DNA from: DATAYA01 sp036272815
GTDB taxonomy: Bacteria > Pseudomonadota > Alphaproteobacteria > Acetobacterales > Acetobacteraceae
Reading direction: 5' to 3'
DNA length: 16,384 nt
Assembly (NCBI GenBank): GCA_036272815.1
Contig: DATAYA010000264.1
Location: forward strand, 1-16,384
This document shows positions 9,276 to 16,296 of this stretch, one piece after another. The stretch's first letter is position 1. Each line of letters begins with the position of its first letter. The notes under the pieces were generated by a model. That model saw only the letters and a list, made by a program, of their open reading frames with translations. It did no database searches and was not told where the DNA came from. The position numbers and the translations under genes were made by a program.

Positions 9276-9859
9276 AGGTGATCGCGCTCACCGGCGGCAT
9301 CGGAATGGGGAAATCGACAGCTGCGGCGGCGTTCCGGCGCGCCGGGTTGCCGGTGTTCGACGCCGACGCGGAGGTGCATCGGCTGCAGGCGCGCGGCGGT
9401 GCCGCCGTGCGCGCGATCGGGGAGGCGTTTCCGGGGGTGGTGCGCGACGGCGCGGTCGATCGGGCGGCGCTGCGCAATGCCGCGGTGCTGGACCCGGCGG
9501 CGATGGCTCGGCTGGAGGCGATCCTGCACCCGCTGGTGCGCGACGCCGAGCGCCGCTTCGTCGCCCGCCACCGCCGCGCCGGCCGCCGCGCCGTCGTGCT
9601 CGATATCCCGCTGCTGTTCGAGACGCATGGCGAGCGGCGGGTCGATGCGGTCGTGGTGGTGAGCGCGCCGCGCGCGGTGCAGGAGGCGCGGGTCCGCCGC
9701 CGGCGGCGGATGCGCCCGGAGCAGGTCGCGGCGATCATCGCGCGGCAGACGCCGGACGCCGAGAAGCGCCGCCGCGCCGATCTCGTGGTGCGCACCGGAC
9801 TGTCGCGCGGCCACGCGCTGCGCACGCTGCGGCGCGGGATGGCGGAGCTGCTGCGATGA
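9272..9859 (+). CDS. coaE: Dephospho-CoA kinase
   Basis: A 195-residue cytoplasmic P-loop kinase that phosphorylates the 3'-hydroxyl of dephospho-CoA in the last step of CoA synthesis. The P-loop is TGGIGMGKST (7-16); FDADAEVHRL (29-38) supplies the DxD residues, HPLVRDAERRF is the CoA-domain helix, and VVLDIPLLFETHGE the characteristic strand-loop. RVRRRRRM and QTPDAEKRRRADLVV near the end are the usual lid and closing motifs. The start is GTG 9272, overlapping the aroE TGA by four bases (GTGA); GTG 9278 is a near alternative. Length is normal for the family. Ten bases separate its stop from the dnaQ ATG. Confidence 0.95.
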   Translation: MKVIALTGGIGMGKSTAAAAFRRAGLPVFDADAEVHRLQARGGAAVRAIGEAFPGVVRDGAVDRAALRNAAVLDPAAMARLEAILHPLVRDAERRFVARHRRAGRRAVVLDIPLLFETHGERRVDAVVVVSAPRAVQEARVRRRRRMRPEQVAAIIARQTPDAEKRRRADLVVRTGLSRGHALRTLRRGMAELLR

Positions 9860-9869
9860 GGCTTATGCG

Positions 9870-10547
9870 ATGAGCCGGGCGGTCCTGTTCGATACCGAGA
9901 CGACCGGACTCGACCCGGCGACCGGCCACCGCGTCATCGAGGTGGCGGCGCTGGAGCTGGTGCGCGACCTGCCCACGGGGCGTCATTTCCATGCGTTCCT
10001 CGACCCGGAGCGCGACATCGACGAGGACGCGATGCGGGTGCATGGGCTGTCGCGCGCCGAGCTGCGCGGCAAGCCGCGTTTCGCCGATGTCGCGGCCGAG
10101 CTGATCGCATTCTTCGGCGACGGTCCGCTGCTGGCGCACAACGCGGCGTTCGATTTCGGCTTTCTCGACGCGGAATTCACGCGCGTTGGTCATCCGGTGC
10201 TGGATCGTGCCCGTATGGTCGACACGCTGGAGTTGGCGCGGGCGCGGTTTCCCGGGCTGCCGAACAGCCTTGATGCGCTGTGCCGGCGCTTCGCGATCGA
10301 CCTGTCGTAACGCACGATGCATAACGCGCTGCTGGATTGCCGGCTGCTGGCGCAGGTCTATGTCGAGCTGACCGGCGGCCGCCAGCGCGGGCTGTTGCTG
10401 GCCGAGACGACGATATCGCTGCCGAGCGTGAATTACGCGACCTCGGTCGCGCGCGTCCCGCGTCCGATCGTGCCGAGCGAGGCGGAGCTGGCGGCGCATG
10501 CCGCGTTTGTCGCGCGGTTCCGAGAGCCGATCTGGAAGGCGAGCTGA
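9870..10547 (+). pseudogene. dnaQ: DNA polymerase III epsilon (3'-5' proofreading exonuclease), interrupted by an in-frame TAA
   Basis: Full-length reading gives about 225 residues, the normal size for the epsilon subunit that proofreads for the replicative polymerase. Exo I is FDTETTG (D8, E10); Exo II is LAHNAAFDFGFLD (D95). At codon 147 (10308-10310) there is a TAA in frame, after CRRFAIDLS, where relatives have a residue as in SKRTLH of E. coli. Exo III, HNALLDC (H151, D156), follows the stop, so the 146-residue product lacks the catalytic His and last Asp. The frame then continues without further damage through AQVYVELTGGRQRG to 10547, implying a recent single-base change (for example CAA, GAA or AAA to TAA) or a sequencing error. 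ATG 9870 has GAGG 8 bases upstream. An ATG at 10317 could restart translation. Confidence 0.85.
10317..10547 (+). CDS. C-terminal fragment of DnaQ, possible stop-restart product
   Basis: A 76-residue frame in phase with the upstream dnaQ part. It starts at an ATG 7 bases after the ochre stop, immediately before the catalytic histidine: MHNALLDCRLLAQVY, then TGGRQRGLLLAETT. It contains the Exo III motif and the C-terminal tail that in DnaQ binds the polymerase and clamp. Terminating ribosomes could reinitiate at this ATG, giving a two-piece epsilon; no strong ribosome site of its own is seen. Whether the two pieces assemble into an active exonuclease is unknown. Its stop (10545-10547) overlaps the CTG at 10544 that may start the next gene. 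Confidence 0.5.
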   Translation: MHNALLDCRLLAQVYVELTGGRQRGLLLAETTISLPSVNYATSVARVPRPIVPSEAELAAHAAFVARFREPIWKAS

Positions 10548-10585
10548 ACATCGACGAGCCGCCGCCGCAGACCCGTGCGTCGCTG

Positions 10586-12103
10586 ATGCGGCGTGCCGTT
10601 TCGGAGCTGCAATGGGGCCGTGCCGGGGCGGCGGCCTCCGTCGCCGAGCGGCTGCTGGCACGCAATGACAGCGACATCGAGGCCGTGCTGCTGCTCGGCC
10701 TTGCGCGTGGGCTCGCGGGCGACGCGGCCGGCGCGGCGCCGCTGCTGGCGCGGGTGGCGGTGGCGCGGCCCGCGCATGCGCATCCCTGCCGCGATCTCGC
10801 CGGCCTGCTGCGGAACGCCGGGCGGCCGGCGGATGCGGAGCCGCCTTTCCGCGCCGCCCGGGAATTCGCGCCGGAGGACGAGCGACTGGCCTTTGCCCAT
10901 GCCGCGTTCCTGCACGAGGCGGGGCGGCTGGAGGAGGCGGCCGAGCGGCTGGGTGCGGCGGCCTCGCCCGTATCGCGCAACCTGCTCGGCATCCTGCGCG
11001 CCGAGCAGGGGCGGGCGGAAGAGGCGATGGCGGCGTTCCGCGCCGTGCTGGAGGTCGAGCCGGACAATGCCGGCGCCTACGCCAACCTCGGCGCGGCGCT
11101 GGCCGGCGAGGCGCGGATGGAGGCGGCGTTCGAAGCCTATGACGCGGCGCTGGCGCTGGCGCCCGACCAGGTGGCGGTGCGGCTCGGCCACGGCTATGCG
11201 CTGCTGAAGGCCGGCCGCCTCGTGGAGGGGTTCGCACAGGCCGAATGGCGGCTCCGCCAGCCCGGACGACCGGCGCTGCCTCCGCAGCGGCGGCTGCATC
11301 CCGGCGCGCCGCTCGCGCGTCGCCGCGTGCTGCTGACGCAGGACGAGGGCATGGGCGACACGCTGATGATGCTGCGCTACGTGCCGATGCTGGCGCGGGC
11401 GGGTGCCAGGGTGATCGTCTGGGTGCCGCGGGAGCTGCAGCGCATCGCGAGCGCGCTGCCGGGGATCGCCGAGGTGATGAGCGGCGACGGCGTGGTGCCG
11501 CCATGCGACTGGATCGTGCCGTTCCTGTCCCTGCCTTACGTGTTCGCGACGACGCTGGGCACTGTCCCGCCGCCGGCCGCGATCGTGCCCGATCCGGCGA
11601 TGGTCGCCGCCTGGGCGGCGCGGCTGCCGGCGCGGGGCGGCTTGCGCGTCGGACTGTGCTGGGCGGGGGCGGCGCGGGAGGGCAATCCGGCCGCACTCGC
11701 GATCGACCGCCGCCGCAGCCTGACGCTGGCCGCCCTGGCGCCGCTCGCCTCGGTGCCGGGCGTGCAGCTCGTGAGCTTGCAGAAGGGGCCGCCGTCGGGG
11801 CAGGTCGGAGGCGCCGGGTTCGCGATCCACGACCCGATGGGGGCGGTCGCCGACTTTGCCGATACCGCCTCGATCATCGCCAACCTCGACGTCGTCGTCT
11901 CGGCCGATACGGCGGTCGTGCACCTGGCCGCATCGATGGGCGCGCGCGTGCTGCTGCTCGACCGCTTCGACAATTGCTGGCGCTGGCTCACCAGACGCGC
12001 CGACAGCCCGTGGTATCCGAGCCTGCGCATCATCCGCCAGGAGCGTCCGGGCGACTGGGAGGGCGTGGTCGCGCGCGTGCGGGCGATGATCGCCGCCGCA
12101 TAG
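10586..12103 (+). CDS. TPR protein with GT-B glycosyltransferase-like C-terminal domain
   Basis: A 505-residue protein. The first 200 residues or so are tetratricopeptide-like helical repeats, for example PADAEPPFRAAREFAPEDER, GRAEEAMAAFRAVLEVEPDN and ARMEAAFEAYDAALALAPDQ. The C-terminal half resembles glycosyltransferase family 9/GT-B proteins: TQDEGMGDTLMMLRYVPML near 251-269, VGLCWAGAAREGN in the middle, and DVVVSADTAVVHLAASMGA near 435-453. Such fusions often act in polysaccharide or protein glycosylation, but no sugar or acceptor can be named here. ATG 10586 is the first conventional start. An upstream in-frame CTG at 10544, behind GGAAGGCGAG and overlapping the dnaQ TGA as CTGA, would add 14 residues. 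The family call is moderate to high, the function is unknown. Confidence 0.82.
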   Translation: MRRAVSELQWGRAGAAASVAERLLARNDSDIEAVLLLGLARGLAGDAAGAAPLLARVAVARPAHAHPCRDLAGLLRNAGRPADAEPPFRAAREFAPEDERLAFAHAAFLHEAGRLEEAAERLGAAASPVSRNLLGILRAEQGRAEEAMAAFRAVLEVEPDNAGAYANLGAALAGEARMEAAFEAYDAALALAPDQVAVRLGHGYALLKAGRLVEGFAQAEWRLRQPGRPALPPQRRLHPGAPLARRRVLLTQDEGMGDTLMMLRYVPMLARAGARVIVWVPRELQRIASALPGIAEVMSGDGVVPPCDWIVPFLSLPYVFATTLGTVPPPAAIVPDPAMVAAWAARLPARGGLRVGLCWAGAAREGNPAALAIDRRRSLTLAALAPLASVPGVQLVSLQKGPPSGQVGGAGFAIHDPMGAVADFADTASIIANLDVVVSADTAVVHLAASMGARVLLLDRFDNCWRWLTRRADSPWYPSLRIIRQERPGDWEGVVARVRAMIAAA

Positions 12104-12130
12104 CGGGGCGTGCGTTCGTTTCGACCGAGG

Positions 12131-12142
12131 GCAACACGTTGC
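12131..12142. promoter_or_regulatory. Dyad GCAAC-AC-GTTGC upstream of a binding-protein gene
   Basis: A perfect 5-bp inverted repeat around two bases lies 51 bases before the ATG of the Tat-exported binding protein, in an 89-base intergenic gap. It overlaps TTGCGG (12139-12144), which could be a -35 box, with only a weak -10 match (CACACT) 17 bases on. An operator is possible; a chance dyad is equally possible. Confidence 0.25.
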
Positions 12143-12192
12143 GGACCGGGCGGCGAGGGCACACACTCCGAATTGTTGTGCAGGAGGCGGAG

Positions 12193-13869
12193 ATGGGTGG
12201 ATCGGATCGTTCTTCGGGCGGGACGGCGGGACCCGGGCTGATCCTGCCCCGCCGGTCGCTGCTCGCACTCGGCGCGGCCGGCGCGATGGCCGCAACGGCA
12301 GCGCGCGCGCAAGGGACGCCGACGCCGCAAGCGGGACGGAAAGGACAGATCGTGGTCGGGCTGTCGCAGGAGCCGACCGTGTTCAATCCGCTGATGCCGG
12401 CGATCGAGGTCGATCAGGGCGTGTGGTGGTCGGTCTATTCACCGCTCTGGGGCGTCGATCCGAAGGGGATGCTTTTTCCGCAGCTTGCGTCCGAGGTGCC
12501 GAACGAGGCGAACGGCGGCATCTCGAGGGACGGGCTGCGGTGGAAGGTAAAGCTGCGGCCCGACGTGAAGTGGCACGACGGCAAGCCGTTCTCCGCCGAC
12601 GACGTGAAATTCACCCTCGATCTCATCAACAACCCGAATTTCCGTGCCGGCTCGCGCGACGGGCACAACCTGCTCCAGAACGTCCGCGTGGTGAGCCCGA
12701 CGGAGATCGCGTGGGAACTCTCCAAGCCCTACGCGCCCTATCCGTCGATCCTCGCCTGGACCTTCATCGTGCCGAAACACATCGTCGAGGCGGCGAAGGA
12801 CCCGAACAATTCGCAGCTCAACACCAAGCCGGTCGGCACCGGGGCGTTCGCCTGGCAGGACCGCGTCGCGGGCGACCACATCACGCTCGCGGCCAATCCG
12901 CATTTCTTCGGCGACGGCCCGCATGTCGAGCGCGTGGTGTTCAAGTACATCCCCGACCTGACGGTGATGTACACGCAGTTCCGCACCGGCGACATCGACT
13001 ACACCGACTTGCAGGGCATCACGCCCGACCACTACGCCGAGGCCAAGACGCTCAAGGACCGCACCGTCATCGTGGCGCCGCAGGCGTTCATGGAGAGCAT
13101 CACGCTCAATCTCGGCAAACCGGTATTCGCGGAGCCGGTGGTGCGCGAGGCGCTGTATCTCGCGATGCAGAAGCAGCCGATCATCGACAGCATCTATTAC
13201 GGCCTGCCGCAAGCGACCGAGAGCTATCTGCCGCGGCAGTCATGGGCTTTCAACGCCGACCTGCCGAAGCACCAGTACGACCCGAAGCAGGCGATGCAGA
13301 AGCTCGACGCGGCCGGCTGGAAGGCGGGGCCGGGCGGGGTGCGGCAGAAGGGCGGGCAGAAGCTCGCCTTCCTCAATTCCACCACCGCCGGCAACCACGT
13401 CCGCGAGCAGGCGCAGCAATTGCTGCAGCAGAACTGGATGCAGATCGGCGCGCAGATGACGATCCACAACATGCCGGCGGCGGTGATCTGGGGCGACTAC
13501 TACCACCTCTCGCAGTTCGACAGCGTGATGGTGGGCGAGGATTTCCTGATCGGCGCCGATCCCGACCCGTCGCTGCGGCTGGCGAGCACGTCGATCCCGG
13601 CGAAGGGCGGCGCCGGGCAGAACTCGGGGCAGTATTCCAATCCCGCAGTCGACAAGCTGCTCGCCGCCGCCGACGCGACGTTCGAGCGCGCCAAGCGGAC
13701 GGCGGACTACCACCAGGTGCAGACGTATGTCCGCCACGACCTGCCGTTGCTGCCGATATTCCAGTACGCGATGGCGAAGGGGACGAAAAAGGGCCTGGTC
13801 GGGCTGGCGCCGAACGTCAACTCGCTGTCGGATTGCTGGAACCTCAACGCCTGGTATTGGCAAAGCTGA
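12193..13869 (+). CDS. Tat-exported ABC substrate-binding protein, family 5
   Basis: A 558-residue periplasmic SBP_bac_5 (peptide/oligopeptide type) binding protein. The N terminus has a twin-arginine signal, LPRRSLLALGAAGAMAATAA (R20, R21), with a likely cut after ARA at 37-39. Mature landmarks are GQIVVGLSQEPTVFNPL, YSPLWGVDPKGMLFPQLASE, WKVKLRPDVKWHDGKPFSAD, DVKFTLDLI, KPVGTGAF and PVVREALYLAMQKQPI. AGGAGG (12182-12187) lies 5 bases before the ATG, a strong ribosome site that settles the start. No permease or ATPase follows, so it is an orphan in this window and its partner subunits must be elsewhere. It is unrelated in detail to the binding protein at 5891-7405. Ligand unknown. Confidence 0.92.
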   Translation: MGGSDRSSGGTAGPGLILPRRSLLALGAAGAMAATAARAQGTPTPQAGRKGQIVVGLSQEPTVFNPLMPAIEVDQGVWWSVYSPLWGVDPKGMLFPQLASEVPNEANGGISRDGLRWKVKLRPDVKWHDGKPFSADDVKFTLDLINNPNFRAGSRDGHNLLQNVRVVSPTEIAWELSKPYAPYPSILAWTFIVPKHIVEAAKDPNNSQLNTKPVGTGAFAWQDRVAGDHITLAANPHFFGDGPHVERVVFKYIPDLTVMYTQFRTGDIDYTDLQGITPDHYAEAKTLKDRTVIVAPQAFMESITLNLGKPVFAEPVVREALYLAMQKQPIIDSIYYGLPQATESYLPRQSWAFNADLPKHQYDPKQAMQKLDAAGWKAGPGGVRQKGGQKLAFLNSTTAGNHVREQAQQLLQQNWMQIGAQMTIHNMPAAVIWGDYYHLSQFDSVMVGEDFLIGADPDPSLRLASTSIPAKGGAGQNSGQYSNPAVDKLLAAADATFERAKRTADYHQVQTYVRHDLPLLPIFQYAMAKGTKKGLVGLAPNVNSLSDCWNLNAWYWQS

Positions 13870-13889
13870 GTTCCCGGAAAGCTGAAGAA

Positions 13890-13904
13890 CGCCCGCCACG
13901 GGCG
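13890..13904 (+). terminator. Short hairpin after the orphan binding-protein gene
   Basis: A perfect 6-bp G/C stem, CGCCCG, loop CCA, CGGGCG, begins 20 bases after the stop codon. It could help end transcription or protect the 3' end of the message. No U-run follows, so it is a weak terminator candidate. The rest of the 161-base gap holds another 6-bp hairpin (GGCCGG, 8-base loop, CCGGCC at 13987-14006) and no clear promoter. Confidence 0.3.
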
Positions 13905-14030
13905 GCCGATGGTGTGCGGCGTTAGGGCGCTGTAAGGAGTGGCTGGCCGCCTCGGTTTTGCCGCAGGCGACACCCATCCTGACGGCGGCCGGGCATCCTG
14001 CCGGCCACGTTCCCGTGACGGAGACTGCCC

Positions 14031-15110
14031 ATGCCCGCGCCGGAGCTGCCCCGTCGTCGTATCCTGACCGGAACCGCGCTCGCCGGGGCCGCCGCACTCG
14101 CCGGCGGGTTCGGCGCGCGACCGGCGGTGGCCTTGCCGATGGTGGCGGCCTTTCCCGAGGGCGCGACGCTGCTGGTCGCCGGACCCGCGACGGGGCGTAC
14201 CGCGGAATGGAGCAGGCTGCTGGCGCCGCTGCTGCAAAAGGACCTGCCGCTGGGGACGCCGCTGCGGCAGAACCTCGTGGGCGGGGCCGACGGGGTGACG
14301 GCCGCCAACCAGTTCGAGGCCCGCACCACGCCGGATGGCGCCACCGCGCTGCTGCTGCCCGGCCGGGCGGCGATGCTTTGGCTGGTGGGCGATCCGCGGG
14401 CGCAGTTCGATGTCGCCCATTGGGTGCCGGGCCTGACGGGGATGGGCAGTGGCGTGATCGCCTCGCGAGTCGCGATCGCGGCGATGCCTCCCGGTGCCGT
14501 CGTGCGGATGGCGGCGAGCGGCCCGGCGGGGCCGGAACTGCCGGGGCTGCTGGCGGTAGAGCTGCTCGGGCTGCGGCTGATGCCGGCGTTCGGCATCACC
14601 ACCGACGCCGACCGGCGCGATGCGCTGGCGCAGGGCGTGGTCGATGCGGTGTTCCTCGGCGGCCGCGACGTGCCGCAGCGCCTGCCGGCGCTCACCGCAC
14701 TTGGAGCGGTGCCGACGCTGAGCATGGGCATGCCGGACGCCAACGGCATCTGGCAGCGCGACGCGGCCTTTCCCGAGCTGCCGACGCTGCCCGAGATGTG
14801 GGCGCACCGCGGGACCGGGACGGCGGCGGCGCTGCTGCCGGGGTGGCGGGCCGCGTCGGCGGCGTCCCAGCTCGACGTGGCGCTGGTGCTGCCGCATCTG
14901 ACGCCGGCGGCGCTGGTCGCGCTCTGGCGGCAGGCCTGCGCCAGCGCCACCGCGGCACCGGAATTGCAAGCGGCGGCGAGCAGCATCGCAGTGCGGCCAC
15001 AGGCGGCGCCGGCGGCCAATGCCAGCACCGAGGCGCTGGCGGTCGATGCGGCGGCTTTGCTGGCGGTGCGGCGGTGGCTGACGACGCGGTTCAATTGGCG
15101 GCCGGTTTGA
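14031..15110 (+). CDS. Divergent TctC-like tripartite tricarboxylate transporter receptor, Tat signal
   Basis: A 359-residue probable periplasmic protein. It starts with a Tat-like signal, LPRRRILTGTALAGAAALAG (6-25). The mature part follows the TctC/Bug receptor plan in weakened form: GATLLVAGPATGRTAEWSRL where typical members have a P-GG-D region, LLAPLLQKDLPLGTPLRQNL, GGADGVTAANQFEARTTPDG matching the usual GAGG and PDG segment, and VVDAVFLGG later. No TctA or TctB membrane subunits are present. ATG 14031 has GGAG 8 bases upstream. It stands 161 bases after the orphan binding protein. The stop codon lies inside the first unit of a 16-bp tandem repeat. The family is likely but remote; the ligand is unknown. 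Confidence 0.65.
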   Translation: MPAPELPRRRILTGTALAGAAALAGGFGARPAVALPMVAAFPEGATLLVAGPATGRTAEWSRLLAPLLQKDLPLGTPLRQNLVGGADGVTAANQFEARTTPDGATALLLPGRAAMLWLVGDPRAQFDVAHWVPGLTGMGSGVIASRVAIAAMPPGAVVRMAASGPAGPELPGLLAVELLGLRLMPAFGITTDADRRDALAQGVVDAVFLGGRDVPQRLPALTALGAVPTLSMGMPDANGIWQRDAAFPELPTLPEMWAHRGTGTAAALLPGWRAASAASQLDVALVLPHLTPAALVALWRQACASATAAPELQAAASSIAVRPQAAPAANASTEALAVDAAALLAVRRWLTTRFNWRPV

Positions 15111-15147
15111 GCTAAGGCCCGTTTGAGCTAAGGCCGGTTTGCGCTAA
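15100..15147. repeat. Three 16-bp tandem repeats overlapping the tctC-like stop codon
   Basis: The unit GGCCGGTTTGAGCTAA occurs at 15100-15115, 15116-15131 (one change, GGCCC) and 15132-15147 (one change, TTTGCG). The first unit contains the gene's last codons and TGA stop (15108-15110). Each unit therefore holds TGA and CTAA stop-like triplets. It abuts a GC-rich hairpin repeat. Slippage duplication of the gene end is the simplest origin; no function is evident. Confidence 0.8.
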
Positions 15148-15151
15148 GGCC

Positions 15152-15197
15152 TGGGGCGCCGCCCCTGGACCCCGCCAAGGGCTCGCCCTTGGAACCC
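15152..15197 (+). repeat. GC-rich double-hairpin repeat (copy 2) upstream of the proline racemase gene
   Basis: Hairpin 1 is GGGGC-GCC-GCCCC (15153-15165). Hairpin 2 is CCAAGGGC-TC-GCCCTTGG (15175-15192), a perfect 8-bp stem. They are separated by TGGACCCCG and followed by AACCCCGGGG. Order and sequence match the element at 5834-5882 read on the minus strand, and both point toward the gene downstream. It ends 24 bases before the racemase ATG. Such elements are dispersed REP-like repeats in related genomes by general knowledge; copy number here cannot be judged from two. Confidence 0.75.
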
Positions 15198-15221
15198 CGG
15201 GGTCGTTCAGGGACGCAATCG

Positions 15222-16223
15222 ATGGCGAGCCATACGTTCTTCTGCATCGACGCGCATACCTGCGGCAATCCGGTGCGCGTGGTCGCCGGCGGCGCGCCAT
15301 TGCTGCCGCATGTGCCGATGGCGGAGAAGCGCATCCTGTTCCGGGAGCGGCACGACTGGGTGCGCCGCGCGCTGATGTTCGAGCCGCGCGGGCACGAGGT
15401 GATGTCGGGCTCGATCCTGTATTCGTCGACGCGCGAGGATTGCGACGTGGGCGTGCTCTACATCGAGGTCTCCGGCTGCCTGCCGATGTGCGGGCACGGC
15501 ACGATCGGCACCGTCACCGCCGCGATCGAGAGCGGGCTCGTGGTGCCGCGCACGCCGGGGCGGATGGCGATCGAGGCGCCGGCCGGGCGTGTGGCGATCG
15601 AGTACCGGCAGGAGGGGCGTTTCGTCGAAGAGGTGCGGCTGTTCAACGTGCCGGCCTATCTGCACGCGGCCGAGGTGGAGATCGAGGTCGCGGGACTGGG
15701 CGCGCTGGTGGTCGATGTCGCCTATGGCGGCAATTTCTACGCGATCGTCGAGCCGCAGCGGAACTGGCGCGGGCTCGACGGCATGAGCGCCGCCGGGATC
15801 CAGGCGCTGAGCCCGCTTGTGCGCGCGGCGGCGCAGGCGGCGGTGGCACCGGTGCATCCCGAGGACGGGCGCATCCGCGACATCACGCACATGATGTGGT
15901 GCGACGCGCCGCGCGCGGCCCGGGCGCATGCGCGCAACGCGGTCTTTTACGGCGACCGTGCGATCGACCGTTCGCCGTGCGGCACCGGCACGTCCGCGCG
16001 GATGGCCCAGCTTGCGGCGCGCGGGCGGCTCCGGCCGGGGTCGGAGTTCGTCCATGAAAGCATCATCGGCACGATGTTCGACGGGCGCGTCGAGACGGCG
16101 GCCGAGGTCGGCGGCCGCGCCGCGATCGTGCCGAGCGTCGCCGGCTGGGCACGGGTGATCGGGCACAACACCATTTTCGTGGATGACCGCGATCCGCTGG
16201 CACATGGCTTCGTGGTGACCTGA
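15222..16223 (+). CDS. Proline racemase family protein, probable 4-hydroxyproline 2-epimerase
   Basis: A 333-residue cytoplasmic, cofactor-free racemase. Both catalytic cysteines are present: C90 in MCGHGTIG (89-96) and C253 in DRSPCGTGTSAR (249-260), with H92 and D249 in their usual places. Other motifs are FFCIDAHTCGNPVRVVAGG at the N terminus and DVAYGGNFYAIV (165-176). Having Cys at both positions excludes the trans-3-hydroxy-L-proline dehydratase type, which has Thr at the second. Length equals that of known 4-hydroxyproline 2-epimerases; proline racemase remains possible. ATG 15222 begins the fold; an in-frame ATG at 15189 would be translated through the hairpin repeat and is less likely. 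No hydroxyproline catabolic partners are seen; neighbours are binding-protein genes. Confidence 0.9.
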   Translation: MASHTFFCIDAHTCGNPVRVVAGGAPLLPHVPMAEKRILFRERHDWVRRALMFEPRGHEVMSGSILYSSTREDCDVGVLYIEVSGCLPMCGHGTIGTVTAAIESGLVVPRTPGRMAIEAPAGRVAIEYRQEGRFVEEVRLFNVPAYLHAAEVEIEVAGLGALVVDVAYGGNFYAIVEPQRNWRGLDGMSAAGIQALSPLVRAAAQAAVAPVHPEDGRIRDITHMMWCDAPRAARAHARNAVFYGDRAIDRSPCGTGTSARMAQLAARGRLRPGSEFVHESIIGTMFDGRVETAAEVGGRAAIVPSVAGWARVIGHNTIFVDDRDPLAHGFVVT

Positions 16224-16234
16224 ACGGTTGCGGA

Positions 16235-16263
16235 TTGACGTGCCTGCTGCGGCGCCGGACAAT
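16235..16263 (+). promoter_or_regulatory. Sigma70-like promoter before the last gene
   Basis: TTGACG (16235-16240), a 17-base spacer and GACAAT (16258-16263) match the -35 (5 of 6) and -10 (4 of 6) consensus with ideal spacing. A start near 16270 would leave a leader of about 27 bases. It lies just after the racemase stop, so the next gene probably has its own transcription unit. Confidence 0.55.
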
Positions 16264-16296
16264 GCGGCCCTGTCGAGACCTCGGGGAAACGCGTCC

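Noticed and set aside
10308..10310. Programmed readthrough or recoding of the dnaQ stop
   Set aside because: TAA is a strong terminator and no recoding structure or known signal is seen; a point mutation, sequencing error or restart is simpler.
9735..11696. Minus-strand open frame of 653 residues
   Set aside because: Low-complexity Arg/Ala/Pro composition, antisense to coaE, dnaQ and the TPR gene; typical shadow in GC-rich DNA.
11245..12192. Plus-strand in-frame extension upstream of the Tat-exported binding protein
   Set aside because: It overlaps the TPR gene in another frame; AGGAGG and the Tat signal fix the start at 12193.
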